DNA of 64,000 bases from Actinomycetota bacterium (GCA_026393575.1 JAPKZX010000096.1:1-64000), one strand, 5' to 3'; counted from the stretch's first letter, positions 47,525-57,178 are shown. Notes: generated by a model not told the origin, from the sequence alone. Numbers and translations are program-made.

Positions 47525-48688
47525 ATGGACGAGATACTTCCTGGGGAAAATGACGCTCGTCGAGTAGCCGTACGCCAGTGGATTGCAGAGCATCCGGAGC
47601 CATCGGCGCGTTTGTTAGCCGAATCCGGATTGGTTGCTCCGCACTGGCCAGAGCCGTACGGGCTGGGAGCAGACCCAGTGCATCAGTTGATCATTGATGA
47701 AGAACTCTCCGTGGCTCGCATTAAACGCCCATCAAACCAAATCGGCATCGGATGGGCGGCGCCCACAATCATTTTTGCTGGCACCCAAGAACAAAAAGAT
47801 AGGTATGTGATTCCCGCACTTGCAGCGGAAGAAATCTGGTGTCAGTTGTTTTCAGAACCAGGTGCCGGAAGTGATTTGGCTTCGTTAGGGACGCGTGCGG
47901 TACGCGATGGCGATGAGTGGATTGTGAATGGTCAGAAAGTATGGACAACTGGCGCACACTATTCAAAGTTTGGAATTCTGATTGCACGGACTGATGTAGA
48001 TGCTCCTAAGCACAAAGGGATTACGTATTTCATCTGTCCGATGGATTTGCCTGGTATTGAAATCCGCACGATTAAGAACATTGCTGGTGCAGAGAGTTTC
48101 AATGAAGTGTTCTTCACAGACGTACGAATACCTCATGCCAATGTTGTGGGTGATGTCAACGATGGTTGGCGACTTGCAAAAGTAACACTGGGCAATGAAC
48201 GCGTGTCGTTGTCAACTGGAGGCGTGTTATGGGGCAATGGCCCAACCGCACTCGATCTCATTGCAGAAGCACGAGAACGTGGCGTGACTCATCAAGTGAT
48301 GCGTCATCGTCTTACAGACATCTATATGGAGCACACGATTCTCGAAATCATTCGTATGCGTACGCTCACAGCTCGCTTGCGTGGTGCTCAGCCAGGGCCA
48401 GAGGCCAGTATTCGAAAGATCATGGCTGATGAACATGGACAGAAAGTCATGGAAATCGCCCGAGACCTCATTGGAGCTGAAGCCATGGTGATTGGTCCGC
48501 CAGATGCACAGGTAGGTAAATCCATCACTTCAAAGAGTTGGTACAGCGGTTACATGTTTTCTAAGGCTCTCACCATTGGTGGGGGAACCGGGGAAGTGCA
48601 GCGCAACATTTTGGGTGAACGCGTATTGGGTCTCCCCGTAGAGCCAGACCCAACGTCGGGACTACCGTGGTCAAACGGGGGAAAGTGA
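47525..48688 (+). CDS. Acyl-CoA dehydrogenase
   Basis: WCQLFSEPGAGSDLASLGTRAVRDGDEWIVNGQKVWTTGA; GGGTGEVQRNILGERVLGLP. Confidence 0.95.
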   Translation: MDEILPGENDARRVAVRQWIAEHPEPSARLLAESGLVAPHWPEPYGLGADPVHQLIIDEELSVARIKRPSNQIGIGWAAPTIIFAGTQEQKDRYVIPALAAEEIWCQLFSEPGAGSDLASLGTRAVRDGDEWIVNGQKVWTTGAHYSKFGILIARTDVDAPKHKGITYFICPMDLPGIEIRTIKNIAGAESFNEVFFTDVRIPHANVVGDVNDGWRLAKVTLGNERVSLSTGGVLWGNGPTALDLIAEARERGVTHQVMRHRLTDIYMEHTILEIIRMRTLTARLRGAQPGPEASIRKIMADEHGQKVMEIARDLIGAEAMVIGPPDAQVGKSITSKSWYSGYMFSKALTIGGGTGEVQRNILGERVLGLPVEPDPTSGLPWSNGGK

Positions 48689-48695
48689 GTTCGAC

Positions 48696-49883
48696 ATGAG
48701 CACAACTAATCAGCGACTAGAAGTAGATCTACTTGATCCATTTTTGTATCAGGCAAATCCACACGACGTGTGGTCATGGATGCGCGCAAACGAACCTGTG
48801 TATCGCGATGAGAAAAATGGTCTGTGGGGCTTGACTCGTCATGCAGACGTCATGGACGTTGAACGTCGATCATCTGTGTTTTCTTCGAACGGTCAATATC
48901 GCGCTGTCTTGTCGCCAGGTGAAAGCAACATGATCGCGCAGGACGATCCAAGGCATCGTCAACAGCGCATGTTGGTGCAACCCCAACTCACTCGTGCAGG
49001 AGTCGCAACGCGTGAACAAGAGATTGAAGACCTTGTCTCTGAACTTGTTGATGAATGTCTTGAGCGTGGTGAATTTGAAGTGGTGGAACATCTGGCTGGT
49101 CAAGTACCTGCTCGTCTCACATCGCGGTTGCTTGGTTTCCCAGAAAGCATGTGGCCACAACTGAAGTCGTGGAGCGAACGATTAATGCGCACCGACATGC
49201 GTGAGCGTGACATCAATGTGATGGGTGAGTTCATCGCAGCCAATCAAGAGTTCATCGCCGCAATGATTCCGATCATGAGTGAAGTTTCTGGATGTCCGCG
49301 CAATGACTTCATGTCAATTTGGGCAAACGCAGAAATAGATGGTCAGAAGTTGCCACCCGAATCAGTGATGCATGAAGTGGGCTTGTTTATCGCAGGCGGT
49401 GCTGAAACTACGCGTACTGCTATCAGTCATGGTCTGCGTGAATTCTGTAATCATCCTGCACAGTGGGAAGAGATGGCTAAGAACCCAGCTTTGATTGATA
49501 CCGCAGTGGAAGAAGTACTGCGTTGGGTGACTCCACTGAACAACTTTTTCCGTACAGCGTTAACTGATGATCATGTGGGCGGGCAAGACATTGCAGCAGG
49601 CGACCGCGTAGTGATGTTGTACCCCTCAGCCAATCGTGATGAAGCAGTATTCGATGATCCATTCTCGTTCAATATTCATAGAGACCCGAACCCGCATCTC
49701 TCGTTTGGTTTCGGAACACACTTGTGTGTCGGTGCAAACTTGGCACGCCTGGTACTGACGACCGTTTTTCGCCAAATGTCGCAAAAGACCAAAAACCTTC
49801 AAGTTGTGGCTGAACCAGACGTGGAAGCGAACATTTTTGCCCGCGCTGTGAAGTCATTTCATTTGCAAGTGTCACCTCGGTAA
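48696..49883 (+). CDS. Cytochrome P450
   Basis: FIAGGAETTRTAI (I-helix), EEVLRWVTPL (ExxR), LSFGFGTHLCVGANLARL (heme-binding Cys). Confidence 0.96.
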   Translation: MSTTNQRLEVDLLDPFLYQANPHDVWSWMRANEPVYRDEKNGLWGLTRHADVMDVERRSSVFSSNGQYRAVLSPGESNMIAQDDPRHRQQRMLVQPQLTRAGVATREQEIEDLVSELVDECLERGEFEVVEHLAGQVPARLTSRLLGFPESMWPQLKSWSERLMRTDMRERDINVMGEFIAANQEFIAAMIPIMSEVSGCPRNDFMSIWANAEIDGQKLPPESVMHEVGLFIAGGAETTRTAISHGLREFCNHPAQWEEMAKNPALIDTAVEEVLRWVTPLNNFFRTALTDDHVGGQDIAAGDRVVMLYPSANRDEAVFDDPFSFNIHRDPNPHLSFGFGTHLCVGANLARLVLTTVFRQMSQKTKNLQVVAEPDVEANIFARAVKSFHLQVSPR

Positions 49884-49923
49884 CTACTAGTCACAAGGCA
49901 TATGGGGCAAGTAGCCTGAAAGA

Positions 49924-51039
49924 ATGAAACTTCGTCGAATCGCGCCGGTTCTTGTTCTTGCCCTCCTTCTTCCTGCCTGCTCGGGTAACGAGTCATCAGA
50001 CAGAGTCGTAGTGACGCAGCCTCCCGCACCAGAAGGGATAGACGAAGAAAACATTGCTGACCCGTTTGCCAGCGATGAAGGTCTGCAAGCTGCGTACGCG
50101 GCCTGCAAGGGCGGCACTGAAGTTAAGGGTCGAGCAGTGCGCGTTGCCTCAACAGTGGCGCCAATTACAAATCTTGTCGGAATCATCGCAGCAGGTACTG
50201 ACACCAAGGTGACAGGCATTGTTCCTGAAGGAACGAATTCGCACACTTTTGAACCTCCTCCAAGTGCAGCGCAGACTCTTGAAACATCAGACATTGTGTT
50301 CATGAATGGCTTGAGTTTGGAAGAGCCAACACGCGAGATGGCTGATGCCAATGCGACCAATGCCGTTCTCTGTGAATTGGGCACCGCAACTCTTGCTCCA
50401 TCGCTGTGGCTATATGACTTCTCATTTCCAAAAGCTGCTGGAAAGCCAAACCCACATTTGTGGACAAACCCACCGATGGCGTTGTCCTTTGCCACAGTTA
50501 TTCGAGATGCATTAGTGAATGCAGATCCAAGCAATGGGGACATATACGACAAAAACTATGAAGCACTTTCTTCAATTGGTATGCAACTAGACGAAGCCAT
50601 GTCGGTCGCCTCGGCAACAGTGCCCGCTAACCAGCGAAAACTGCTCACGTATCACGATGCATATGCATACTTCGCCGCGAATTATCAGTACTCAGTCATT
50701 GGCGCCATGCAACCGCAGTCTTTCGAAGAACCGACCGCTAAAGATGTAGTGGCGCTCATTGAACAAGTGAAGAAAGAACGCGTCAAAGCAATTTTTGGTA
50801 GTGAAGTCTTTCCTTCAACGGTCCTAGAACAAATAGGTAAAGAGACTGGTGTTCGCTATATCGATTCTCTGCGTGACGATGACTTGCCAGGAAAGCCGGG
50901 AGATTCTGAGCATTCATGGGCTGGGTTGCTGCAATTCAACTTCATCACCATGGTGGAAGCGCTTGGTGGCGACTCTGCAGCACTGAAGGCAGTCAAGATT
51001 GACGCAGGGGTAACCGATAAGGCGTTTTATCCTCAGTGA
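49924..51039 (+). CDS. Metal ABC transporter substrate-binding lipoprotein (ZnuA/TroA family)
   Basis: Lipobox LLPAC; ASTVAPITNLVGIIAAG; EGTNSHTFEPPPS; PNPHLWTNP; IFGSEVFPS; no His-rich loop. Confidence 0.92.
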   Translation: MKLRRIAPVLVLALLLPACSGNESSDRVVVTQPPAPEGIDEENIADPFASDEGLQAAYAACKGGTEVKGRAVRVASTVAPITNLVGIIAAGTDTKVTGIVPEGTNSHTFEPPPSAAQTLETSDIVFMNGLSLEEPTREMADANATNAVLCELGTATLAPSLWLYDFSFPKAAGKPNPHLWTNPPMALSFATVIRDALVNADPSNGDIYDKNYEALSSIGMQLDEAMSVASATVPANQRKLLTYHDAYAYFAANYQYSVIGAMQPQSFEEPTAKDVVALIEQVKKERVKAIFGSEVFPSTVLEQIGKETGVRYIDSLRDDDLPGKPGDSEHSWAGLLQFNFITMVEALGGDSAALKAVKIDAGVTDKAFYPQ

Positions 51040-51815
51040 GTCCTGAAGTACTCGTTGAGTGTGCGCACATTTCGTGTGCGTATGATTCGGCATTCGTTGT
51101 CCATGATGTTCATTTCACCGTTAGAAAAGGTGACTTTGTAGGAATCGTTGGTCCATCTGGCTCTGGCAAGACCACTTTGCTGAAGGCTGTGCTGGGCGCT
51201 ATCAGGCCACAAAGTGGTCATGTGACCATGAAGCCTGGCCTGCGTATGGGTTACGTGCCACAAGTGGAATCAGTTGATTGGAATTTCCCCGTCACGGTTC
51301 TTGAAGTCATGGTGATGACTAGAAGCAAAGTGGGGCGACGCCCACGTATCACTGCAGAAGAGCGAACGGCAGCTTTAGAAGTACTTGATCGACTTGGGCT
51401 TGGTGGGCTACAGGACCGACACATTCGCGAACTCAGTGGTGGACAACAGCAACGTGTCTTTGTTGCGCGTGCGCTATTCCATAAACCTGAATTGCTGATT
51501 CTTGACGAACCGACTTCGGGCGTGGACATTCGCACGCGTCATGAAGTGCTGCATCTGCTGGCCGACCTTCACGACGATGGTGTGTCGATTGTGTTAACTA
51601 CACACGACCTAAATGGTTTGGCCGCTCACTTGCCACGCATGGTGTGCCTCAATCGTGAGGTGATTGCAGATGGAGCGCCCATTGATGTGTTGACCTCGGA
51701 AGTTTTAGAGCAAACGTATGGAGCACCCATGGAAGTGTTGCTTCATGAAGGCATGCCGGTAGTTCTTGATCACGGTGGCACTGATGTGGCAAAACGGGTC
51801 GGGACGTTGCTGTAA
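51036..51815 (+). CDS. Metal ABC transporter ATP-binding protein
   Basis: GIVGPSGSGKTTLLKAVLG (Walker A), RELSGGQQQRVFVARAL (signature), LLILDEPTSGVD (Walker B). Confidence 0.96.
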   Translation: MSPEVLVECAHISCAYDSAFVVHDVHFTVRKGDFVGIVGPSGSGKTTLLKAVLGAIRPQSGHVTMKPGLRMGYVPQVESVDWNFPVTVLEVMVMTRSKVGRRPRITAEERTAALEVLDRLGLGGLQDRHIRELSGGQQQRVFVARALFHKPELLILDEPTSGVDIRTRHEVLHLLADLHDDGVSIVLTTHDLNGLAAHLPRMVCLNREVIADGAPIDVLTSEVLEQTYGAPMEVLLHEGMPVVLDHGGTDVAKRVGTLL

Positions 51816-52669
51816 TGATTTCTCTCGTCGGCGGTGTCTTCACACCTTTCAATTACCAATTCTTTACGAACGGAATCATCGTGGCCACGATTGCCGGAGG
51901 CTTGTGTGGACTTCTTGGCGTCTTTGTAGTCCTGCGAGGCATGAGCTACATCGGTCACGGGTTGTCACACGCAGTTTTTGGTGGGGCAGCAGCATCAGCA
52001 GTGATGGGCATCAATTACTTCGTTGGCGCCGGCGTGTGGGGAATTATCTCGGGCGTTCTGATTGGGCGAATTGCACGCAGACGTTTGATTGGGGCCGATG
52101 CCGCCATTGGTGTTGTGACCACTGCTTCATTTGCTCTCGGTCTGGCACTTCTGAACAGATATGGACAGGCGCAGAAGAGTATCGAAGCAGTTCTCTTCGG
52201 CAGTGTCTTAGGTGTGAAGCCAATCGACATCTTGGCTGTCGCACTGGTGACAGTATTTACAGTTGTGCTTATTCTCGCGTTCTATCGCGCACTGTTGTTT
52301 GCAACGTTTGACCCCGAAGTAGCGGAAGTATCCGGAGTTCGCGTTGCATGGGTAGAGGCACTGCTCATGGCAATGTTGTCGCTCACCATTCTTGTCACTA
52401 TGCGTGTCATCGGAACCTTGTTGATTTCTGCAATGTTGGTTATCCCTGCATCGACTGCACGCATGCTCACTAATTCATTTGCCCGCATGTTGTGGATCTC
52501 GCCACTCATTGGTGCAGCGACTGCAGGCGTGGGAATGTACGCGTCGTACTTCCTTGACACATCTGCAAGCGCAACCATTATTCTCACGGCAACCGCTGTG
52601 TTTATCTCGGTGTATGCGTTGGCTGGCATTCGTGGGCGATCACGAATTGCACACGTTCACCACGTGTAG
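51815..52669 (+). CDS. Metal ABC transporter permease (ZnuB/TroC family)
   Basis: FVVLRGMSYIGHGLSHAVFGGAA; polytopic; LISAMLVIPASTARML. Confidence 0.95.
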   Translation: MISLVGGVFTPFNYQFFTNGIIVATIAGGLCGLLGVFVVLRGMSYIGHGLSHAVFGGAAASAVMGINYFVGAGVWGIISGVLIGRIARRRLIGADAAIGVVTTASFALGLALLNRYGQAQKSIEAVLFGSVLGVKPIDILAVALVTVFTVVLILAFYRALLFATFDPEVAEVSGVRVAWVEALLMAMLSLTILVTMRVIGTLLISAMLVIPASTARMLTNSFARMLWISPLIGAATAGVGMYASYFLDTSASATIILTATAVFISVYALAGIRGRSRIAHVHHV

Positions 52670-52671
52670 AA

Positions 52672-53967
52672 CTACTCAGTCGGTAGAGACCACTCGGCGC
52701 CTTGTGGCGTATCGCGTACTTCAATGTTTAGTGACGCGAACGCGTCACGGATGATGTCGGAGAGGTCGAATCGTTTTTCTGCACGAACAATTGCGCGTAC
52801 GGCAAGCATTGCTTCTATGTATGGAGATACCACTTCGCGGGGATCGCGCACACCAGAGACCGCTGCATCACCAAGCTGGCTCATCATCGAGCGCAGAGTT
52901 GCTCGGCATCGGTCAGAGACATCGCCTTGCAAAGTGTCTGCTTTCCAGTCGACCATTGCTTGTTCTAGGGCTAGTGCAGCACGTACCGCGCCTTCTGCAT
53001 TGCGGTCTTTCATTGCTAGCTCAAACTCTTGCGAAGTGTGCTGCAGGGATTGCTCTAGAGAACTTGGAGCACTGTTTGTTTGTGCATCGTGAACTTGTGT
53101 TTCGGTTGATGAAGCCCGCACTGCATTAGTGCTGGTTGTGGATGCGCCGGGGTCAAGTAGTTGAAATGGATTCTGCAGCAGAGACAAAGGCAGAACTGAC
53201 CCTGTTGGATAGACGAAAGACTGTGACTTCACGCGAAGCGTGACGCCGCCATTGCCAACCACAGTTGCTTCCTGCGTGACGATGTCAATGATGAGTCCGG
53301 TGTGCTCGTCCACGCCTAATACGTATGTGTCGTTGTCGAGCATCGTTTCGAACAATTCAAGACGCTTCTCGCCCAGATAACAGAATCTGGTGTCGTGGTT
53401 GCCACCTTCGGCGTTGTCATAGTGGGGGATAACTGCAGCGTTGATTCCGATAGACGAAAGAATGTCTAACCCGTCGAGACGTTCAACATCTTGACCCACT
53501 TTGTACACCTCGTACACCGGAACGGTTGCCTTACCCAGGGTGAGGGCAGCTGCGGATGCGAAAGTGATAATTCCGCCTGTTTGTAGTTTGCCCGCAATGA
53601 TGCTTGCGATAGGAGAACCGCTCCACTGACGCAGTGCGTATGTAGGAGAACCGGGGCCAGCAAAGATGTAGTCGGCATTTGCCACTCTTCGTAATCCGCG
53701 TTCTATCTGCACTGGGTCTGCTGCGATGTGAGTGTCGTGCAAACGGACGAGCCCAGCAATCTCGATTTCTGCATTGATGGAAGTATGGAAATAATCCTGG
53801 GCTCGTGAAGCCAACTCCGGTGCGTTTTCTTGGAAGCCGTATGGCGTATCAAGAACAACGGCTTGAACAGGCTGTGGGAGTAGCGAAGTGAGTTTGCGAT
53901 GTGTAGTGACCATTGTGGGGGCGGTCTCGCCAGAACCCATGATGGCCAAAATGCGGGGAAGAGTCAT
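52672..53967 (-). CDS. Peptidase-S51/type-1 glutamine amidotransferase-like domain fused to CysRS-like C-terminal domain
   Basis: N-term: RILAIMGSGETAPTMV, FAGPGSPTYALRQW, ITFASAAALTLG, VIPHYDNAEGG; C-term: AEGAVRAALALEQAMVDW...YIEAMLAVRAIVRAEKRFDLSDIIRDAFASLNIEVRDTPQGAEW. Confidence 0.8.
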   Translation of the reverse strand: MTLPRILAIMGSGETAPTMVTTHRKLTSLLPQPVQAVVLDTPYGFQENAPELASRAQDYFHTSINAEIEIAGLVRLHDTHIAADPVQIERGLRRVANADYIFAGPGSPTYALRQWSGSPIASIIAGKLQTGGIITFASAAALTLGKATVPVYEVYKVGQDVERLDGLDILSSIGINAAVIPHYDNAEGGNHDTRFCYLGEKRLELFETMLDNDTYVLGVDEHTGLIIDIVTQEATVVGNGGVTLRVKSQSFVYPTGSVLPLSLLQNPFQLLDPGASTTSTNAVRASSTETQVHDAQTNSAPSSLEQSLQHTSQEFELAMKDRNAEGAVRAALALEQAMVDWKADTLQGDVSDRCRATLRSMMSQLGDAAVSGVRDPREVVSPYIEAMLAVRAIVRAEKRFDLSDIIRDAFASLNIEVRDTPQGAEWSLPTE

Positions 53968-54851
53968 GAGAAAAATCCGGAGGTGATTGCATCGTTCACC
54001 ACAGCGGCAAAGCGATCAGGGAACTGGGCGTGAAGATCGTGGTCTGCTGGGTCGAACCATTCAACACGAGATTTCGGTAATTGGTCGAGAGCGTGCTGAA
54101 TCTGTGCTCGTTTCACAACAGTGTGGTCGTCGTTGCCGCGTGCTGCAGGAGTGAAAAGAATGGGCACGGAAATTTCATTCCACAGTAAAGAAGGTGAGTG
54201 TTCCCATAAGCCGCGAAGAACGGTGAGATGCCGTTCGAGTGTGAGCCATGGTTTGATAGTTCCGTCTGCAAGATGTTCCATGTTGTACATCTGGCCGTCA
54301 ATTGCTTCTTCCGACCAATCTAGGTGGGCTGCGCGAATATAAGAACGAAGTCGTTCGTACGACATTCCAGCAAGTGCAGGTGGAGTTAATGCACGTTTGC
54401 ATTCATCCCACTCAGGAAATGCTTTTTGCAATTCAATAGTGCCACCATCAACAGCGACAGCGCCGCGAATTTTGTGTCCAAATTGATGAGCGACTTCCAC
54501 CACAATGTTGCCGCCCCAAGATTGTCCGAGGATGAGCGGGTGTGCCCACTTGCGTTGTTGTTGCACAAGTGAATCGAGAACATCATTGACATCGGCTGCG
54601 ATGTCGCTCATGGCGTACCCGTGGTCGGGTTTATCGCTTAGCCCGTGACCACGAAGGTCGATAGCAACCACTGCATGGCCCATCTCGCTGAGTAGACGTG
54701 CAGGGCCGTCCCAGAGTCGGGCATTCGAGGCAAGTCCGTGGATAAGGACAATGGGAATGCCTGGGCTTTCATTGGGCGTCGACCACTGGAGGGCCCGCAA
54801 GGAAACGCCATCGCGCACCGTGAGATGTTGAGAGGTAGGCGCAGAAGTCAC
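53964..54851 (-). CDS. Alpha/beta hydrolase (ORF track extends to 54941)
   Basis: PIVLIHGLASNARLWDGPARLL, AIDLRGHGLSDKP, ILGQSWGGNIVVEVAHQFG; GTG at 54851 preferred (GACAAT-6nt-GTG upstream). Confidence 0.87.
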   Translation of the reverse strand: MTSAPTSQHLTVRDGVSLRALQWSTPNESPGIPIVLIHGLASNARLWDGPARLLSEMGHAVVAIDLRGHGLSDKPDHGYAMSDIAADVNDVLDSLVQQQRKWAHPLILGQSWGGNIVVEVAHQFGHKIRGAVAVDGGTIELQKAFPEWDECKRALTPPALAGMSYERLRSYIRAAHLDWSEEAIDGQMYNMEHLADGTIKPWLTLERHLTVLRGLWEHSPSLLWNEISVPILFTPAARGNDDHTVVKRAQIQHALDQLPKSRVEWFDPADHDLHAQFPDRFAAVVNDAITSGFFS

Positions 54852-54956
54852 CTTTCTATTGTCGCACCGACGAGGCGTTTTGGCACAGGGTGTTACGAAT
54901 CGCACAGAAGGCGTCTCTCGTTCTAGGGTCATGGGACGCATTACAAAGGGGAAACC

Positions 54957-56009
54957 ATGAAGCTGTCAATGGGAATCAATTATTCAGGCGGGTTTAAAGA
55001 AGCCGTTGATCGAGTAGTGGAACTTGAAAAGGCCGGTCTTGACCAGGTCTGGATCGCAGAGGCGTACAGCTATGACGCCATCTCGCAGGTGGGCTATTTG
55101 GCTGCCAAAACAAATCGTGTAGAAATCGGCACAGGCATTGTGAACGTGTACTCGCGTACTGCAGCACTGATGGCTATGACCGCAGCAGGTTGCGACTATG
55201 TCAGTGACGGACGTTTCATCCTTGGACTTGGTGCATCTGGTCCACAAGTGATTGAAGGCTTCCACGGTGTTCCATACGAAAAGCCAATGCAACGCATCAA
55301 GGAATACATCGATGTGTGTCGCAAGGTGTGGGCACGTGAAGAAGCACTTTCTTATGATGGCAAGACTGTGCAGATTCCACTTCCTGCAGGTCAAGGAACC
55401 GGATTAGGTAAAGCTCTCAAACTCATCAACCATCCAGTACGCAAAGACATCCCCATCTGGTGGGCGTCGTTGAAAGACAAGAGCGTTGAAGCAACTGCAG
55501 AGATTGCTGATGGTTGGTTGCCAATCATGTTCTACCCAGAGCGTTATCACAACGTATGGGGCGATCAGTTGAAGGCTGGCCTGGCGAAGCGTGACAAGTC
55601 ACGTCCACGCCTGGAGATTTCTGCTGGAGGCATGCTCGCAATTGACGAGTCATTGACCGGGGAAGCACAAACAAAGATTCTCGATTTTGCGCGTCCGAAC
55701 ATGGCTTTGTATGTAGGCGGAATGGGCGCTCGCGGCAAGAACTTCTATAACGACATCTGTCGTGACTACGGCTTTGAAAAAGAAGCAGTAGAGATTCAAG
55801 ACTTGTATCTCGACGGCAAGAAAGACGAAGCAGCATCGAAGCTTCCTGGTGAGTGGATTATGAACGCAAACTTGGTGGGAACACCAGGCTTCATCAAAGA
55901 GCGAGTTGCAGCGTTTAAAGAAGCAGGGGTCACCGTGTTGTCTGTGAACCCAATTGGTCCAGACCCAGTAGGTCAGATCGAAAAACTTCGCTCCATCATC
56001 GACGGCTGA
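54957..56009 (+). CDS. LLM-class F420-dependent oxidoreductase
   Basis: LDQVWIAEAYSYDAISQVGYLAAKTNRVEIGTGIVNVYSRTAALMAMTAAG; AAAGGGGA SD upstream. Confidence 0.92.
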   Translation: MKLSMGINYSGGFKEAVDRVVELEKAGLDQVWIAEAYSYDAISQVGYLAAKTNRVEIGTGIVNVYSRTAALMAMTAAGCDYVSDGRFILGLGASGPQVIEGFHGVPYEKPMQRIKEYIDVCRKVWAREEALSYDGKTVQIPLPAGQGTGLGKALKLINHPVRKDIPIWWASLKDKSVEATAEIADGWLPIMFYPERYHNVWGDQLKAGLAKRDKSRPRLEISAGGMLAIDESLTGEAQTKILDFARPNMALYVGGMGARGKNFYNDICRDYGFEKEAVEIQDLYLDGKKDEAASKLPGEWIMNANLVGTPGFIKERVAAFKEAGVTVLSVNPIGPDPVGQIEKLRSIIDG

Positions 56010-56011
56010 TC

Positions 56012-57178
56012 ATGTCGATACTCACAGTTGACGTAGTTGCTCCCGGGTGGGAGCCAGTGCGCGACGCCTTTGTGCAAGGTTTCGAACTAGGCGAAGACCA
56101 CGGGGCTGGTGTCTCCATTTATCATCGAGGTGAATGTGTTGTCGACCTCATGGGTGGTTGGCGAAACCGCGACCACACGGAGCCATACAGTCCAGATTCA
56201 CTGCAGTTGGTGTTCTCTACAACAAAAGGCATTACGTCTATTGCTGTTGCAATGTGTGTAGAGCGTGGACTGCTGAACTACGACGAAAAAGTTGCAACCT
56301 ATTGGCCGGAGTTTGCCGCTAAAGGAAAGCAAGATGTAACTGTTGCGCAGTTGTTGTCACATCGTGCTGGTTTGTACACGGTGGAAGGCGACATCACACT
56401 TGAAGAAGCATTGCACTGGGACACAATTACGTCACGCCTTGCAGACACTGCTCCATTTTTTCCCGTTGACACAACACATGGATATCACGCCATCACTTTT
56501 GGCTGGCTAGCAGGCGAACTAGTGCGACGAGTCACGGGTATGAGTCTGGGCGCTTTTGTGCGTTCAAATATTGTTGAACCACTTGGTGTTGAATTTCATA
56601 TTGGTCTGCCAGAAGAACTTGAACCACGTGTTGCTCGACTGATGGCTCACCCCATTCCAAAGTTTCCACCCGACGTTGCCAAAGTGATGATGGAACGCAG
56701 TGGGCCAGGTACACGAGGTGCAGCAGCGTTGGGTTTGAATGGTGCATTTGGGCCGGGCGCGTTTAACTTGCCAGCAGTGCATCAAGCAGAAATTCCTGGT
56801 GCAAACGGCATTGGCAATGCGCGTTCACTCGCACGTATCTATTCAGCAACTGTTTCTACGGTCGACGGTGTACGTCTCCTTGGTGATGAGGTCCGTGATC
56901 GGGCGCGCACAAGTAATACTCCGCAAGGTGAAATTGACAGCGTGCTGATTGATGAAACAGATTTCGGTATGGGCTTTATGGTTCATTCGCCCTATACGGA
57001 ATACTCAGGCCCATCTAGTTTTGGTCATAATGGCGCTGGTGGCTCTGTTGCGTTCGCTGAAGTGCGTCGTGAACTTGCATTTGCATATGTGATGAACACA
57101 ATGATGACAGTTGCCGATGGCGACCCACGGCGTAACAGGCTTACTGCTGCTGCGTCTCTGTGTGCAGACTCCGTCTGA
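56012..57178 (+). CDS. Serine hydrolase (class C beta-lactamase/EstB-like)
   Basis: QLVFSTTKGITSIAV (SxxK), LLSHRAGLYTVEG, GYHAITFGWLAGELVRRVTG (YxN-like), FGHNGAGGSVAFA. Confidence 0.92.
   Translation: MSILTVDVVAPGWEPVRDAFVQGFELGEDHGAGVSIYHRGECVVDLMGGWRNRDHTEPYSPDSLQLVFSTTKGITSIAVAMCVERGLLNYDEKVATYWPEFAAKGKQDVTVAQLLSHRAGLYTVEGDITLEEALHWDTITSRLADTAPFFPVDTTHGYHAITFGWLAGELVRRVTGMSLGAFVRSNIVEPLGVEFHIGLPEELEPRVARLMAHPIPKFPPDVAKVMMERSGPGTRGAAALGLNGAFGPGAFNLPAVHQAEIPGANGIGNARSLARIYSATVSTVDGVRLLGDEVRDRARTSNTPQGEIDSVLIDETDFGMGFMVHSPYTEYSGPSSFGHNGAGGSVAFAEVRRELAFAYVMNTMMTVADGDPRRNRLTAAASLCADSV

Noticed and set aside
51766-52311. 181-aa plus-strand ORF overlapping the ABC permease in another frame
   Set aside because: Trp/Arg/Cys-rich out-of-frame translation of the permease gene.
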